This document shows, one piece after another, positions 20,726 through 21,587 of a stretch of DNA of 21,587 nt. The translations under genes and the position numbers were made by a program. Origin of the DNA: a virus; the IMG/VR virus record IMGVR_UViG_3300047289_000040, positions 1 to 21,587 of that record, one strand, 5' to 3'. The notes under the pieces are model-generated. The model saw only the letters and a list, made by a program, of their open reading frames with translations, was not told the DNA's origin and ran no database searches. The first letter of the stretch is position 1; every line of letters starts with the position of its first letter.

Positions 20726-21177
20726 AACAAAAATGGATTGAAGCATTCATGGACACAGCAGAGCGTTTTGCTCAGTTGAGTTCTGCGGTGCGATTGAAGG
20801 TTGGTGCTGTTGTCGTCAAAGACAATCGTATCATCTCTATTGGTTACAATGGTATGCCGTCTGGTTGGACCAATGTGTGTGAAGATGTCGTTGACGTCCC
20901 ACCCACTGATCCTCGCTATGACTACTATCACTTCAACAAAGAGTTGAAAACGAAAGACGAAGTGATCCATGCAGAAGCGAATGCGATTCTGAAACTTGCC
21001 AGAGATGGAGAGAGTGGATCGGGTGCTGATGTGTTTGTGACTCATGCTCCATGCATCAACTGTGCAAAGTTGATCTACGGTGCAGGGATACGAAACATCT
21101 ACTATCGTCATGCTTACAGGGATCGTGGAGGTCTTGACTTTCTCGAGAAGTGCGGTATACTAAGTGAACAAGTCTGA
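20722..21177 (+). CDS. dCMP deaminase
   Basis: 151-aa zinc enzyme making dUMP from dCMP, the substrate for ThyX. Zinc site: HAE at 83-85 (in VIHAEANAI) with E85 the proton shuttle, and PCxxC at 110-114 (APCINCAKL). GYNGMPSGW (41-49) and VRLKVGAVVVKDNRIIS (23-39) are typical of T4 Cd and related enzymes. Shorter than T4 Cd (193 aa). Coupled to the secreted-protein gene by ATGA. It closes the P6 operon, though no terminator is seen before promoter P7 begins at 21216. Confidence 0.93.
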   Translation: MKQKWIEAFMDTAERFAQLSSAVRLKVGAVVVKDNRIISIGYNGMPSGWTNVCEDVVDVPPTDPRYDYYHFNKELKTKDEVIHAEANAILKLARDGESGSGADVFVTHAPCINCAKLIYGAGIRNIYYRHAYRDRGGLDFLEKCGILSEQV

Positions 21178-21215
21178 CAAATTATTTCAAAAAAGATTGA
21201 AACTTGTTGGATAAG

Positions 21216-21244
21216 TTGACTAAATAAATAACATGCGGTAGAAT
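21216..21244 (+). promoter_or_regulatory. Sigma70-type promoter P7
   Basis: -35 TTGACT (21216-21221, 5 of 6), 17-base spacer, -10 TAGAAT (21239-21244, 5 of 6). Start predicted near 21251. Directs the RNA candidate. Confidence 0.75.
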
Positions 21245-21276
21245 AGGTCTATCGCAAAAACTATCAAAGGCATTAA

Positions 21277-21426
21277 GTGATAACTCTCTTAAGATCATCG
21301 TCCAAACAGCATCAACCGTTGAATAACGGCTGGTCAAACACACGTAGTGTATTTACGTGCGTGATGGCGATTGAGGGATCTGGTTATGCGATTGATAGTT
21401 CTGAGGGTTTTGGTAAGATGAAGTAA
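21277..21426 (+). CDS. Possible leader peptide ORF (GTG start)
   Basis: In-frame from GTG 21277 to TAA 21426: 49 residues ending GYAIDSSEGFGKMK. AAAGG at 21266-21270 sits six bases before the GTG, a usable ribosome-binding site. The last third lies in the left arm (21403-21417) of the hairpin that competes with the terminator, so a translating ribosome would open it. There is no recognised domain and the ORF may be chance; an internal ATG at 21364 would give just 20 residues. Confidence 0.22.
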   Translation: MITLLRSSSKQHQPLNNGWSNTRSVFTCVMAIEGSGYAIDSSEGFGKMK

Positions 21427-21455
21427 CTGTATACAGTCTACTTACCCAAACCCTC
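21403..21455 (+). promoter_or_regulatory. Alternative hairpin competing with the terminator
   Basis: GAGGGTTT-T-GGTAAG (21403-21417) pairs with CTTACC-C-AAACCCTC (21441-21455), 14 pairs around one mismatch. Its right arm contains 8 of the 10 bases of the terminator's left arm (21448-21457), so only one of the two structures can form. A 12-base perfect palindrome, ACTGTATACAGT (21426-21437), sits in its loop. Confidence 0.65.
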
Positions 21456-21481
21456 GATGATGAAAGTCTCGAGGGTTTTTT
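21448..21481 (+). terminator. Strong intrinsic terminator
   Basis: Ten-pair stem AAACCCTCGA (21448-21457) / TCGAGGGTTT (21469-21478), 11-base loop, with six T at 21476-21481. Ends the P7 transcript just before promoter P8. Confidence 0.88.
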
Positions 21482-21493
21482 GTTTGTAAGGTG

Positions 21494-21522
21494 TTGACAT
21501 TTATTCGCTGTTGCGATAAGAT
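21494..21522 (+). promoter_or_regulatory. Sigma70-type promoter P8
   Basis: TTGACA (21494-21499), 17-base spacer beginning TTTATTCG, -10 TAAGAT (21517-21522, 4 of 6). Start near 21529, directed out of the window. The 12 bases TTGACATTTATT are identical to those in P4 and P6. Confidence 0.75.
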
Positions 21523-21587
21523 TCAATCCCTTCGTTGATGTGGTCTTTACTGCTCAACATACGATCTTTTAAAATTTAGTCCAATTG

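Larger units (their letters stand above)
21251..21481 (+). ncRNA. Candidate structured RNA with switch-like 3' end
   Basis: About 230 nt from the P7 start to the terminator T-run. Base pairing seen by eye: 5' AACTATCAA (21259-21267) with TTGATAGTT (21392-21400), nine pairs, closing the domain; TTAAG/CTTAA around 21273-21292; CCGTT/AACGG around 21317-21331; CACGTA/TACGTG around 21341-21360; and the exclusive pair of 3' hairpins described separately. It may be a free-standing small RNA or a leader that controls read-through into the region beyond 21482. No match to a named RNA family was recognised. Confidence 0.6.
21178..21587. other. Gene-free right-hand region
   Basis: 410 bases after the dCMP deaminase without a convincing long gene. 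It holds promoter P7 (21216-21244), a structured RNA candidate (about 21251-21481) ending in a terminator (21448-21481), and promoter P8 (21494-21522). The last 65 bases after P8 have no clear ribosome-binding site or start and probably lead into a transcript outside the window. Confidence 0.75.

Noticed and set aside
21251-21481. Interpretation as tRNA, tmRNA, 6S RNA or group I intron
   Set aside because: No cloverleaf, CCA end, tag-peptide arrangement, 6S central bubble or intron core sequence could be seen.
21501-21560. 19-residue minus-strand frame at the right end (MLSSKDHINEGIESYRNSE)
   Set aside because: It has an in-frame stop four to five codons upstream, lacks a ribosome-binding site, and overlaps plus-strand promoter P8. 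It could be the remnant of a gene tail but cannot be supported.
1-21587. CRISPR array, tRNA genes, insertion sequences
   Set aside because: No regular direct repeats with spacers, no cloverleaf sequences and no transposase-like protein were found.

Overview
The window looks like part of the replication and nucleotide-metabolism region of a T4-like tailed phage (Caudoviricetes, myovirus type). All supported genes lie on the plus strand and are packed tightly, with ATGA or TAATG junctions at most boundaries. The recognisable core is T4-type: a gp61-like primase, class I ribonucleotide reductase (NrdA and NrdB), a T4-type ATP-dependent DNA ligase, an RNase H of the FEN/T4 Rnh type and a dCMP deaminase. 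To these are added ThyX, a thioredoxin, a MazG-type pyrophosphohydrolase and two GIY-YIG nucleases. No structural, integrase, tRNA or CRISPR sequence was seen. Eight vegetative sigma70-type promoters, all with exact 17-bp spacers, suggest that the host's housekeeping RNA polymerase reads these genes. The host is probably a Gram-negative bacterium, because one product carries a Sec signal peptide with a periplasm-like C-terminal part. Host identity cannot be read further from this window, but the gene set resembles that of aquatic T4-like phages.

Layout. (1) 13-5738 is the DNA precursor block: primase, ThyX, NrdA, a cupin-like protein, a small acidic protein, NrdB, a 50-aa zinc ribbon and a thioredoxin. 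(2) 5755-9014 holds a GIY-YIG nuclease and a run of membrane proteins. These are a 389-aa four-helix coiled-coil protein, a 260-aa single-pass protein whose ribosome-binding site sits in a 12-bp inverted repeat, two mini-proteins and a DUF4337-like protein. The block ends in stacked hairpins and an intrinsic terminator. (3) 9105-10509 is a promoter followed by three conserved phage proteins. (4) 10536-13655 is a promoter followed by a small protein, a Cys-dependent (tyrosine/dual-specificity) phosphatase, DNA ligase, a second GIY-YIG nuclease and an unknown protein. (5) 13652-16444 starts with a promoter predicted to give a leaderless mRNA. It continues with an Api92-like protein, several small conserved proteins, a WYL_2-like Sm-fold protein and a two-helix membrane protein. 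(6) 16466-19469 is a promoter, a 368-aa conserved protein, MazG, RNase H and two unknowns, again closed by hairpins and a terminator. (7) 19559-21177 has two promoters, small proteins, a secreted Gly/His/Gln-rich protein and dCMP deaminase. (8) 21178-21587 is the only long gene-free stretch. It holds a promoter, a roughly 230-nt structured RNA with two mutually exclusive 3' hairpins (one the terminator), and a further promoter leading out of the window.

How it works together. ThyX, NrdAB, thioredoxin, MazG and dCMP deaminase would build and clean the dNTP pool. Primase, RNase H and ligase would handle lagging-strand start, primer removal and sealing. The clearest novelty is regulatory: a terminator-promoter cassette present twice, about 10 kb apart; a family of near-identical promoters, some overlapping the stop codon of the gene before; a predicted leaderless transcript; a sequestered ribosome-binding site; and the attenuator-like RNA at the right end.
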